Below, in pieces: positions 1-6,862 of a stretch of 43,811 nt of DNA. Positions within the stretch are counted from its first letter, which is position 1. Each line of letters begins with the position of its first letter. The stretch comes from Crocinitomicaceae bacterium (GTDB taxonomy: Bacteria; Bacteroidota; Bacteroidia; Flavobacteriales_D; Crocinitomicaceae), in assembly GCA_030730025.1 (NCBI GenBank), contig JANQWC010000012.1, positions 145,368-189,178 on the forward strand. The letters run 5' to 3'. A program made the position numbers and the translations under genes. The notes beneath the pieces are model-generated. The model did no database searches. It saw only the letters and a list, made by a program, of their open reading frames with translations, and had not been told where the DNA came from.

Positions 1-127
1 CCTTTTTAAAGCCATCATTATTTTACCCATATTTGGATTGCTGACCTTCATGGTAATGAAAGCAAGTTTTGATGAGAAGGTAAAGGAGTTGTCGGGATTT
101 ATTCAGGTTGAATTGAAAAAACACTAA
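1..127 (+). CDS. C-terminal fragment of a membrane protein (cut by window edge)
   Basis: An open frame runs in from the left edge (reading from base 2) and stops at TAA 125-127, giving about 41 residues. The visible part is one hydrophobic segment (AIIILPIFGLLTFMVM) followed by a charged tail ending ELKKH, as expected for the last transmembrane helix and cytoplasmic tail of an integral membrane protein. The family cannot be named from this fragment. A weak hairpin with a T-run follows the stop, which supports this being a true gene end. Confidence 0.6.
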   Translation, partial: LFKAIIILPIFGLLTFMVMKASFDEKVKELSGFIQVELKKH

Positions 128-133
128 TTCTCG

Positions 134-159
134 CAAGTGTAAGTAAAAATACTTGTTTT
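134..159 (+). terminator. Weak Rho-independent terminator after the membrane-protein gene
   Basis: A 7-bp stem, CAAGTGT (134-140) with ATACTTG (149-155), includes one G-T pair and an 8-nt loop, and is followed by TTTT (156-159). It lies just after the stop at 127 and before the 3' end of the opposing toxin gene. The stem is AT-rich, so efficiency is uncertain. Confidence 0.4.
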
Positions 160-168
160 CAAAAGTTA

Positions 169-420
169 TTAGATATTCCTTCTATGACCAAGATCCAAGA
201 CTTCAACTATTAAAACAATATCATTTACAGTGTAGATAATTCTATACTCCGCAACTCTGATTCTGTATGCTTCTCGACCTTTAAGTTTTTTATAACCCGC
301 TGGTCTTGGTTCAATGGCAAGCTTATAGATAGACTCTTTGATTTTCGAATAATAAGGGTCCTGAATTTTTTGAAGCCTCTTAATTGCGCTTCGATTGATG
401 ATTATTTGATAACCCTTCAT
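169..420 (-). CDS. RelE/ParE-superfamily toxin of a type II toxin-antitoxin pair
   Basis: The 83-residue basic protein shows the RelE/ParE pattern: an N-terminal beta strand (YQIIINRSAIKRL), a helical hairpin (QKIQDPYYSKIKESIYKL), then KKLKGREAYRIRVAEYRIIY and the C-terminal strand VEVLDLGHRR. Family members are mRNA interferases (RelE) or gyrase poisons (ParE); the sequence does not clearly decide which. The RVAEYRIIY and GHRR segments are where RelE-type toxins carry functional basic residues. Its ATG overlaps the antitoxin stop (ATGA, 417-420), so the two genes are translationally coupled with the antitoxin first. The family is clear; the cellular target is inferred only. Confidence 0.88.
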   Translation of the reverse strand: MKGYQIIINRSAIKRLQKIQDPYYSKIKESIYKLAIEPRPAGYKKLKGREAYRIRVAEYRIIYTVNDIVLIVEVLDLGHRRNI

Positions 421-626
421 TTCTTCGAACGTTGCTTTTCAATTAAGTCGAAAGCTTCGTCAATAGGGATTGAGGGTGAATTTGCTGCTTTAGCGGCATC
501 AAATAATTTGATGTCATCGAGTTCTTCCAAATCCTCCATAATGGCATCAAAATCTTTTATTGGAAGAACAACCGAAATTTTTCTTCCTTTTTGATCAGTA
601 ATAAAATGTGGATGAACTGCACGCAT
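417..626 (-). CDS. RelB/Phd-like antitoxin partner of the RelE/ParE toxin
   Basis: This small acidic protein has a short N-terminal beta motif (HPHFITDQKGRKISVVLPIKDF) and an acidic helical C-terminus (MEDLEELDDIKLFDAAK), the usual plan of antitoxins that bind DNA with the N-terminus and wrap the toxin with the C-terminus. The frame stays open upstream to a TTG at 674 and an ATG at 644. I chose the ATG at 626 because it places Met seven residues before the FITD motif, as I recall in related antitoxins. It precedes the toxin with a 4-base overlap. Such pairs usually autorepress, but no operator was identified here. Confidence 0.8.
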   Translation of the reverse strand: MRAVHPHFITDQKGRKISVVLPIKDFDAIMEDLEELDDIKLFDAAKAANSPSIPIDEAFDLIEKQRSKK

Positions 627-820
627 TCTGTGGATATGAATCATAAAACTATGGATTTTAAAAGTAAAAAACAACCAAAAAAAATAGTAACCTTAGAGTA
701 ACTCAAAATACCAATCAATATTTTATGCAAACCAGCACCCCCGGGTAAACCCCCTTTTTTAAATTTTTATTCAAATAATTTGAGAACCTTTGCGTTTTTA
801 GCCAAATCAAAAATCAATAC

Positions 821-2167
821 ATGAAATTCTTTATCATTCTAGCCTTTTTGCCTTTTACATTTTTAGCACAAACTGTTTCGTATGCAGACGTTGGCGTTAT
901 TGTCAATTTGAATAGCCCGGAGTCTATTGAAATTGGGAACTATTTTCAGGCGGCGCGCAACATTCCGAGCCAAAATATCATCTATGTGAATGTTCCGAAC
1001 ACGGAAGTGATCAACGACAGTGTATTTAATGTTTTGCGGACACAAATTGAGGCGAGTATACTCAATTCAGGTATTGAAAACACGCTCAACTATTTGGTAA
1101 CGACCAAAGGCGTGCCACTGAGAAGGTCGGGCATAGATTGTATTGTGAATCAAGGAAACGGCGACTGTGGAGCGGTAGATGCTGAGCTGAGTTTGATTTT
1201 AGGACCGCATGCTTCAAATATTGCCCAAAGCAATGCCTTCCTTCATCCTTATTTTAACCAAAATGTACATTTTACAAGAAGTCAATTTGGGATGTATTTA
1301 GTCACACGACTTGATGCTTTCACGGTAGGTGATGTCAAACAAATGATAGCCCGCAGCGGGCCAAATACGGCAGTTAACCCTCTAGCTTTTCAGAATATTC
1401 TAGATTTGAATGAGGCACAAGGTAATGACACTCTCTACTTTGTAGACACATACATCAATCCTGCTTTAAATGAATTTCAAATTGGAAATTGGATAACGCA
1501 AACGGATTACAATATTTCGCCAATTACCAATCAATCTAACGTACTTTCTTACCTTTCAACCGGCTTTGGCCCGCTGCCCGACTACACTCAAAATTTTGGC
1601 TTTGTACCAGGTTCTTTTGCGGCTTTAACTACCTGCTCCACTGCTGCTGCTTTCGACAGCGTGTCTAGTTCGAATGCTAACTTTACACTTTCTGATTTAA
1701 TTGCGCAAGGTTGCACCGCTGCGCACGGCTACGTCAATTGCATTTATTTTACACAATTACTTCGGGCCGATATTTTGGTCAATCGCTACTTGGATCAAAC
1801 AGCGCATTACAACTTAGCGGAGAGTTTTTACATGGCTGACCGTTTTGCCTCTTGGCAAGGTGTCATTGTCGGTGATCCAAAAACCACGCTCATCGCCGAC
1901 AACACTGCCGGTTTAACTCCAGCTACTCCATCTGTTGACAACCTATTGCTTTACCCGAATCCGAATCGGGGTGCGTTTCAAATCAAGGGAATTGATCTAG
2001 ATCGTGAAATTTCTGTTGTGATTTATTCAGTTACTGGCCAACAAATTCAAAGCATTCAAAGCATTAACGAGCAGACAACTATCGAAATTGAAAACAAAGG
2101 CGTATTCTTCGTCACTTTCTTTGAAAACGGTGCTTCTATTGGCATGAAGAAAGTTGTGGTGGAGTAA
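821..2167 (+). CDS. Exported TIGR03790-like protein with T9SS type A sorting domain
   Basis: The 448-residue protein starts with a signal peptide (MKFFIILAFLPFTFLAQ). The body resembles the TIGR03790 family: a strand/helix start (VGVIVNLNSPESIEIGNYF), NYLVTTKGVPLR, then VPGSFAALTTCSTAA, CTAAHGYVNC and a late VGDPKT motif. The layout recalls caspase-fold peptidases of the gingipain group, but no activity is proven. The last ~75 residues (LYPNPNRGAFQI ... GMKKVVVE) match the Por secretion C-terminal domain, which directs export by the type IX system and is cleaved at the surface. It stands alone. A near-consensus -7 box (AACCTTTG, 785-792) lies 28 bases upstream of the ATG. Function unknown; secretion route is well supported. 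Confidence 0.85.
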   Translation: MKFFIILAFLPFTFLAQTVSYADVGVIVNLNSPESIEIGNYFQAARNIPSQNIIYVNVPNTEVINDSVFNVLRTQIEASILNSGIENTLNYLVTTKGVPLRRSGIDCIVNQGNGDCGAVDAELSLILGPHASNIAQSNAFLHPYFNQNVHFTRSQFGMYLVTRLDAFTVGDVKQMIARSGPNTAVNPLAFQNILDLNEAQGNDTLYFVDTYINPALNEFQIGNWITQTDYNISPITNQSNVLSYLSTGFGPLPDYTQNFGFVPGSFAALTTCSTAAAFDSVSSSNANFTLSDLIAQGCTAAHGYVNCIYFTQLLRADILVNRYLDQTAHYNLAESFYMADRFASWQGVIVGDPKTTLIADNTAGLTPATPSVDNLLLYPNPNRGAFQIKGIDLDREISVVIYSVTGQQIQSIQSINEQTTIEIENKGVFFVTFFENGASIGMKKVVVE

Positions 2168-2207
2168 AAAACAGGTTTGCTTCGGTAAATTTCCTGAATA
2201 ATAATTG

Positions 2208-2215
2208 TACCTTTG
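2208..2215 (+). promoter_or_regulatory. Bacteroidota -7 box (TACCTTTG) of the DUF4160/DUF2442 pair
   Basis: A perfect TAnnTTTG box. The -33 region is weak (TTTG at 2176-2179, spacer 28, longer than usual). Because it overlaps an upstream in-frame ATG at 2205, the expected transcript starts after that codon, which supports the ATG at 2244 as the true start. Confidence 0.55.
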
Positions 2216-2243
2216 TAGGTACATTTGTGGAAGATCATTCCAC

Positions 2244-2525
2244 ATGGCACCAATACTTGAATCATTATATGGGCTTCGTATCGAAATCTATAGTCGCGAA
2301 CACCTCCCTGTACATATCCATGTAAAATACGGGGAGAAAGAAGCGTTGATAGATGTCGGAAGTTCTAAAATACTCAGGGGTAACATCCCACGTCGGAAAT
2401 TAAAAATTGTCGAAGTGTGGTTAAACAATGAGGGTCGAAGAGCATTAATTGAAAAGAATTTCTATGAATTGAACCCACATTTGAAATTCAATAATACAAC
2501 AACAGGAGAAAATGAAAAAACGTAG
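2244..2525 (+). CDS. DUF4160 domain protein, first gene of a putative toxin-antitoxin-like pair
   Basis: From the ATG at 2244 the protein has 93 residues and carries the DUF4160 signature near its N-terminus: MAPILESLYGLRIEIYSREH then LPVHIHVKYGEKEA, with the conserved HxPxHxHV-type histidines, and later RRKLKIVEVWLNNE. An in-frame ATG at 2205 would add 13 residues but lies inside the predicted promoter. The last 14 bases overlap the next gene. DUF4160 proteins commonly sit beside DUF2442 proteins, as here, and the pair is suspected to act as a toxin-antitoxin or stress module. The biochemical role is unknown. Confidence 0.8.
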   Translation: MAPILESLYGLRIEIYSREHLPVHIHVKYGEKEALIDVGSSKILRGNIPRRKLKIVEVWLNNEGRRALIEKNFYELNPHLKFNNTTTGENEKT

Positions 2526-3054
2526 TAATTCCTTCAGGGGTCTACCCAAAATTCTAAAGATCAACCATATAGATCCAGAGAATTTAATGCTCTCCGTCCT
2601 CTTTAACAATGGCGACAACCGTATACTTGACTTCAAGCGCATTTTTAACAAAGACTGGAAAATCCAAACAGCTGATATTGAATATCCCCTAATGAAACCT
2701 CAAGAATTTCAAAAGGTAGCCTTAGTTAATAATACGCTTTCTTGGAAAAACATCAAACCCTATTTGACAAACGAACATGGCGAGCAAGTTGCTACTGTTT
2801 ATGATGTTGGTGCCGACGTTTTGTACGGTTTGAGCACTGAAGATGCTGAACGCACTCAAAGTATCGGTGCTTTGTTTAAGAGTTGGCGTATTGCCGCTCA
2901 ACTTACCCAAGATGAAGTGGCACAAAAAGCTGGCACATCAAGGACCTACATTTCAAAACTTGAAAACGATACCCAAGCAATTGAGCTCAAAACACTAAGC
3001 AAAATTGTCGAGGCCAGCCTAGGCAAAAAACTTGTTTTAAGTCTTCAATCTTAA
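2512..3054 (+). CDS. DUF2442 domain fused to XRE-type helix-turn-helix
   Basis: The 180-residue protein has two parts. Residues ~15-100 match DUF2442 (DNRILDFKRIF, YPLMKPQEFQKV, NTLSWKNI, GADVLYG). Residues ~119-177 form an XRE/Cro-like helix-turn-helix (FKSWRIAAQLTQDEVAQKAG, SRTYISKLEND, LKTLSKIVEASLGKKL). The HTH suggests DNA binding and probable autoregulation. The gene overlaps the DUF4160 gene by 14 bases, so the two are coupled. By analogy with two-gene toxin-antitoxin systems this would be the regulator/antitoxin side; that is inference. Confidence 0.85.
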   Translation: MKKRSNSFRGLPKILKINHIDPENLMLSVLFNNGDNRILDFKRIFNKDWKIQTADIEYPLMKPQEFQKVALVNNTLSWKNIKPYLTNEHGEQVATVYDVGADVLYGLSTEDAERTQSIGALFKSWRIAAQLTQDEVAQKAGTSRTYISKLENDTQAIELKTLSKIVEASLGKKLVLSLQS

Positions 3055-3069
3055 CAAACACATCCACAC

Positions 3070-3942
3070 TCAATACCCACCAGCGCCGCCAGCAATTTGC
3101 TCAATTGGGTGCCAAGTGGTTTTGATCTCTTGGAAGTCTGAGATGTAGTGAAGGCCTTGGGCTGTGGTGGCGCTCAAATCTGTTGTGTAGAGCTTGCAGC
3201 GCTTGAGGTTATCTACCGCGGCTTCTTGTGCGGCGATACTTAATGCTGAAGGAAGCGGAGCCAAACTGAGTGCATTGACATCCATGTGTCCGGCAAGTGT
3301 TGGCAGCATCTCCCCTACTTCGCCTGTTAATATATTGACCACTCCGCCTGGAACATCGGAGGTAGCGAGTACTTCGGCAAAGGTGATGGCACACAAGGGT
3401 TGGTTTGTGTTGGCAAGGACAACAACTGTGTTTCCACCGATGATAACTGGTAAAATTTGAGAAATCAGGCCGAGAAGTGCAGTTTGTTGACACGCCACCA
3501 CTCCCACCACACCCATTGCTTCTGGCGTTGAGAAATTGAAATGTGGGCTAGACACAGGATTTACGCTAGAAATCAGTGCTTGGTATTTATCGGCCCAACC
3601 CGCGTAATACACGCAGCGATCTATGGCTTGTTGGACTTCGCTTTGCGCGGCACTCAGGCTTGCACCCATGCTTTGCAATTCATTGACGAACAAAGTTTTG
3701 CGGTCTTCGAGCATTTCCGCCATGCGGTAGGCAATTTGGCTGCGGTTAAACGCTGACCTTCCTGCCCAAGCAGCTTGTGCCTTGCGTGCGGCCTGCACTG
3801 CATTGCGGACGTCCTTGCGAGATGCCAAGCAAGCATTGGCTACATGGCTGCCATCTGCGGCCAGTACAGGATAGGTTCGGCCGCTTTCGGTTCGCGGAAA
3901 CTGACCGCCAATGTAGAGTTTGTATGTTTTGAGGATTTCCAT
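3070..3942 (-). CDS. Truncated, catalytically empty aldehyde dehydrogenase-like protein
   Basis: The 290 residues align with the N-terminal cofactor-binding part of aldehyde dehydrogenases (KLYIGGQFPRTESGR, AVQAARKAQAAWAGRS, YYAGWADKYQ, GGNTVVVLANTNQPL, PGGVVNILTG). It stops before the region that carries the catalytic cysteine. Other active motifs are lost: PWNFP reads ACQQT, KPAE reads ANTN, and no LELGGKS glutamate segment exists. The end, IAGGAGGY, is clean, with no leftover catalytic domain in another frame between 3070 and the next gene. Its start overlaps the stop of the full enzyme (TAATG at 3942). It is probably a non-catalytic partner of the neighbouring dehydrogenase, like the second domain of two-domain ALDH16 proteins. 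Confidence 0.85.
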   Translation of the reverse strand: MEILKTYKLYIGGQFPRTESGRTYPVLAADGSHVANACLASRKDVRNAVQAARKAQAAWAGRSAFNRSQIAYRMAEMLEDRKTLFVNELQSMGASLSAAQSEVQQAIDRCVYYAGWADKYQALISSVNPVSSPHFNFSTPEAMGVVGVVACQQTALLGLISQILPVIIGGNTVVVLANTNQPLCAITFAEVLATSDVPGGVVNILTGEVGEMLPTLAGHMDVNALSLAPLPSALSIAAQEAAVDNLKRCKLYTTDLSATTAQGLHYISDFQEIKTTWHPIEQIAGGAGGY

Positions 3943-5390
3943 TAGTTCTTGAATTTGAGGTAGGCACTGAGGCCATGGCGGCCACCCTCGCGGCCAAAGC
4001 CACTTTCTTTGTAACCACCAAAAGGTGAAGCTGGGTCGAATTTATTGTAGGTATTGGCCCAAACCACACCGGCGTGCAATTGGCTACTGAGACCGAAAAT
4101 ACGCGCGCCGTTGGCCGTCCAGACGCCTGCAGCTAATCCGTAGGGCGAATTATTGGCTTTTTGAACCACTTCTTCCATGGTGCGGAAAGTTTGGATGGTG
4201 AGCACGGGGCCAAAAATCTCTTCTTGGGCAATGCGTGCGCTTTGCGCAACATCGGTGAATAATGTTGGTTTACAATAAAAGCCTTGACTCGGAAGCGTGC
4301 AATCAGGCTGATACATTTCCGCACCTTCGGCCAAACCGATAGCGAGGTATTTTTCGATGGTTTCTAGTTGCTTTTTTGAGTTAATAGCACCGATATCGGT
4401 GTTTTTGTCGAGCGGATTGCCCACATAGATACTTTGTAAACGGAACTTCAATTTGGCGACCACTTGCTCTGCGATGGATTCTTGAACAAAAAGTCTTGAA
4501 CCCGCACAACACACATGGCCTTGGTTAAAGAAGATCGAGTTGATGATGCCCTCTACGGCTTGGTCTATCGGTGCATCTTCGAGCAGGATATTTGCAGACT
4601 TACCGCCGAGTTCGAGCGTGACTTTTTTAGGGGTGCCAATGCAAGCTTTTTGGATTTGCTTTCCAACGGCTGTACTGCCAGTGAAAGCAATTTTATCGAC
4701 GTCTGAATGCGCCACAAGTGCAGCACCGGTATCTCCGTATCCTGTGACGATATTGACTACGCCTGCTGGCAAGCCTGCCTCTTGGCAAATTTCAGCGAAT
4801 TTGAGTGCCGTGAGGGAGGTGGTTTCGGCAGGTTTGAGTACCACGGTATTGCCACAAGCCAAAGCTGGAGCTACTTTCCAAGCCAGCATGAGCAGCGGAA
4901 AATTCCAGGGTGTGATTTGACCCGCAACCCCCAAAGCTTCGAATTGCTGACCCGCAAAGGCTTCTTGTAGTTTATCGGCCCAGCCAGCGTAGTAAAAGAA
5001 ATGATTGCACGCCAACGGAATGTCGATGTCTCTGGACTCTCGAATGGGTTTGCCGCCATCTAGTGTTTCCATGATAGCCAATTCTTTGGCTTTTTCTTGC
5101 ATGAGGCGCGCAATGCGAAACAAATACTTGCCGCGCGCTGCACCGCTGAGTTTGGACCACACGTTTTCGTAAGCCGAACGCGCCGCACTTACCGCTAAAT
5201 CAATATCGGTAGCGTTGGCCCAAGCGATTTTGGCTAAGTGGCTTTCATCGGCCGGATTCACGGTAGCAAAATACGTTCCGGAGGCTGGTGCTTGCCATTT
5301 GCCATCGATAAAAAGTTCGTATTGCGGCTTGATTTGGACCTGCGCTGCAGATTCCAATGAAGGTTCGAGGTTCCAAGTTGGGTTGCTCAT
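3942..5390 (-). CDS. NAD(P)-dependent aldehyde dehydrogenase
   Basis: This 482-residue, full-length class I/II-type aldehyde dehydrogenase oxidises an aldehyde to its acid. Visible landmarks are PWNFP (Asn163), KPAE (Lys186), FTGSTAVGK for cofactor binding, LELGGKS with general-base Glu260, FNQGHVCCAGSR with catalytic Cys294, and EEIFGPV near the C-terminus. It lies 2 bases after deoC and overlaps the truncated dehydrogenase by one base, so the three genes form one operon. The likely substrate is acetaldehyde released by DeoC; this rests on context, since the sequence alone does not fix specificity. Confidence 0.93.
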   Translation of the reverse strand: MSNPTWNLEPSLESAAQVQIKPQYELFIDGKWQAPASGTYFATVNPADESHLAKIAWANATDIDLAVSAARSAYENVWSKLSGAARGKYLFRIARLMQEKAKELAIMETLDGGKPIRESRDIDIPLACNHFFYYAGWADKLQEAFAGQQFEALGVAGQITPWNFPLLMLAWKVAPALACGNTVVLKPAETTSLTALKFAEICQEAGLPAGVVNIVTGYGDTGAALVAHSDVDKIAFTGSTAVGKQIQKACIGTPKKVTLELGGKSANILLEDAPIDQAVEGIINSIFFNQGHVCCAGSRLFVQESIAEQVVAKLKFRLQSIYVGNPLDKNTDIGAINSKKQLETIEKYLAIGLAEGAEMYQPDCTLPSQGFYCKPTLFTDVAQSARIAQEEIFGPVLTIQTFRTMEEVVQKANNSPYGLAAGVWTANGARIFGLSSQLHAGVVWANTYNKFDPASPFGGYKESGFGREGGRHGLSAYLKFKN

Positions 5391-5392
5391 GA

Positions 5393-6316
5393 TTAATCGA
5401 TTGAAAAGTAGGCGGCAGATTGGTATTTGCCAGTGAGTTGTTTTTGGTATTGCATCAGCAGGTCATTGGCCAAGCTGCTGGCGCCGAAACGATACCACTC
5501 GTTGCTGAGCCAGGCCTCGCCCAACACTTCCTTGACCAGCAGCAAATGTTGTAGTGCCAGTTTGGAGGAGGATATGCCACCTGCGGGCTTCATGCCAATC
5601 ATTTGACCTGTTTTGTCATAATGATCTTTGATAGCGCCTAGCATGGTGAGCACAACCGGAAAAGTGGCAGCAGGTTGAATTTTACCCGTAGAAGTTTTGA
5701 TGAAATCAGCACCTGCAGCAATGGCGAGATCCGAGATTTTTCTGACTTGATCGAGTGAATCTAGTTCACCTGTTTCAAAAATGACCTTGAGACGCGCAGC
5801 ACCACATAAAGCTTTGATGGCTGCGATTTCGTCGTAAACAAATTGGTAATCACCCGCTAAGAAACGACCTCTTGAAATGACCATATCGATTTCGTCGGCA
5901 CCGTTGTCTAGGGCGTAAAGCGTATCTAATTTCTTGACTTCAAACGGGGCTTGCCCAGATGGAAAAGCGGTAGAAACACTGGCTACTTTGATGCCAGAGT
6001 TACCAAGTGCTTGTTTGGCCACACCTACCATAGTTGGATACACGCATACAGCCGCAACTATCGGTAAATCTGCAGCTTGATCGTGTAAGTGCTGGGCTTT
6101 GTAACAGAGTTGACGCACTTTTGCAGGTGTGTCCTTACCCTCTAAGGTGGTGAGGTCTATCATGGAAAGCGCCATGCGCAAACCTTGTAATTTGGCTGCG
6201 CCTTTGATGCTACGGGCTTGAATGCGCGCAATGCGTTCGAGCGTTCCAATTTGGTCTATAGGCGGAGTATTAGCCAATAAAGCACTGAGTTCAAGAGGCG
6301 AGATAGATGCAAGCAT
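5393..6316 (-). CDS. deoC: Deoxyribose-phosphate aldolase
   Basis: DeoC splits 2-deoxyribose 5-phosphate into acetaldehyde and glyceraldehyde 3-phosphate in the cytoplasm, in deoxynucleoside catabolism. The 307-residue protein has all class I aldolase landmarks: DEIDMVI (Asp144), LKVIFETGEL with Schiff-base Lys177, and DFIKTSTGK with Lys207. It is longer at the N-terminus than the ~250-residue enterobacterial enzyme. It is first in an operon with two aldehyde-dehydrogenase genes, which offers a direct route to oxidise the acetaldehyde. A perfect -7 box lies only 4 bases before the ATG, suggesting a leaderless or nearly leaderless mRNA. Confidence 0.95.
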   Translation of the reverse strand: MLASISPLELSALLANTPPIDQIGTLERIARIQARSIKGAAKLQGLRMALSMIDLTTLEGKDTPAKVRQLCYKAQHLHDQAADLPIVAAVCVYPTMVGVAKQALGNSGIKVASVSTAFPSGQAPFEVKKLDTLYALDNGADEIDMVISRGRFLAGDYQFVYDEIAAIKALCGAARLKVIFETGELDSLDQVRKISDLAIAAGADFIKTSTGKIQPAATFPVVLTMLGAIKDHYDKTGQMIGMKPAGGISSSKLALQHLLLVKEVLGEAWLSNEWYRFGASSLANDLLMQYQKQLTGKYQSAAYFSID

Positions 6317-6318
6317 GA

Positions 6319-6340
6319 CCCAAAGTTAAAAAAACTTGGG
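6319..6340 (-). promoter_or_regulatory. deoC promoter box inside an imperfect inverted repeat
   Basis: On the minus strand TAACTTTG (bases 6328-6321) matches the Bacteroidota -7 element and is followed by GGTC and the deoC ATG. The box lies in an imperfect inverted repeat, CCCAA-A-GTT with AAC-TTGGG (6319-6340). The symmetry could be an operator or the 3' hairpin of the upstream gene; no clear -33 TTTG was found. Confidence 0.5.
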
Positions 6341-6350
6341 CACCTAAGGT

Positions 6351-6689
6351 TTAATCTTCCTCGTCGTCGGAAGCTTCGTCATCGGCGAAGTCATCTTCTT
6401 CTTCATCGTCGTCGTCGAGGTCGTCGTCTTTGAGGTCGTCTGGTTTGTCAAAGTCGTCTTCGAAGTCATCTTCTTCTGCAGCGGGTTTAGCTTTGGGCTG
6501 AATTTTGTTGATCTTCACTAAATAGATGACTTCATCGGTCTCCCAAACGAGGGCGTCTAGTACCTCTCCAGTTGGGGTCTTGATGGAGGTCAGGTGGTTG
6601 ATATACCCATCCGGAAAATCGCGGAGGATTTGTTTTTTCTGCTCGATGGTGAGCTTGTCGTAACTGATGATTGCTCTTCTTTTTGACAT
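6351..6689 (-). CDS. Conserved small protein with long Asp/Glu-rich tail
   Basis: A 112-residue protein of unknown function. Residues 1-65 form an ordered-looking domain (KRRAIISYDKLTIEQKKQI, DFPDGYINHL, KTPTGEVLDALVWETDEVIY) that I recall from many Bacteroidota hypothetical proteins. Residues ~70-112 are almost entirely Asp and Glu, a highly acidic, probably disordered tail. Such tails can mimic nucleic acid or regulate binding to basic partners, but nothing here proves that. A good promoter with both -33 and -7 elements lies just upstream, divergent from radA. It sits 34 bases before deoC. Confidence 0.8.
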   Translation of the reverse strand: MSKRRAIISYDKLTIEQKKQILRDFPDGYINHLTSIKTPTGEVLDALVWETDEVIYLVKINKIQPKAKPAAEEDDFEDDFDKPDDLKDDDLDDDDEEEDDFADDEASDDEED

Positions 6690-6712
6690 AGGATTGACAA
6701 CTATTTACAAGG

Positions 6713-6742
6713 CAAAATTATATTTTTTGATATAGTGGCAAA
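6713..6742 (-). promoter_or_regulatory. Bacteroidota promoter (TTTG-N18-TAATTTTG) of the acidic-tail gene
   Basis: Read on the minus strand, TTTG (6742-6739) is followed after 18 bases by TAATTTTG (6720-6713), close to the TTTG-N19-TAnnTTTG consensus. The gene start is at 6689, which leaves a leader of about 20 bases. Confidence 0.65.
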
Positions 6743-6836
6743 CAACAGATTAAAAAATCTTTAAAAAAATAAATTTCTTTTCAGTATTGTTACTGATTAA
6801 GTACTTAAAAGCCAGCATCAGACAAGCTTTTTTGAA

Positions 6837-6844
6837 TACCTTTG
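6837..6844 (+). promoter_or_regulatory. -7 box (TACCTTTG) of radA
   Basis: A perfect TAnnTTTG element 18 bases before the radA ATG at 6863. It covers an in-frame TTG at 6842 that could otherwise be taken as the start, so it argues for ATG 6863. No clear TTTG is present at -33. Confidence 0.6.
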
Positions 6845-6862
6845 TCAAAAAGCAAAAGTTTC

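Noticed and set aside
2205-2243. ATG at 2205 as start of the DUF4160 gene
   Set aside because: It overlaps the -7 box at 2208-2215 and adds Cys-rich residues not fitting the family N-terminus; ATG 2244 fits better.
3070-3942. Frameshift or pseudogene explanation for the short dehydrogenase
   Set aside because: The end is clean, no catalytic-domain residues appear in another frame downstream, active-site motifs are replaced throughout rather than cut, and junctions with neighbours are tight.
3194-5436. Long open frames on the plus strand opposite the two dehydrogenases and deoC
   Set aside because: Antisense shadows of the real minus-strand genes; they match no family and have no start signals.
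6842-6862. TTG at 6842 as start of radA
   Set aside because: It is inside the -7 box; ATG 6863 gives the usual short lead to the zinc finger.
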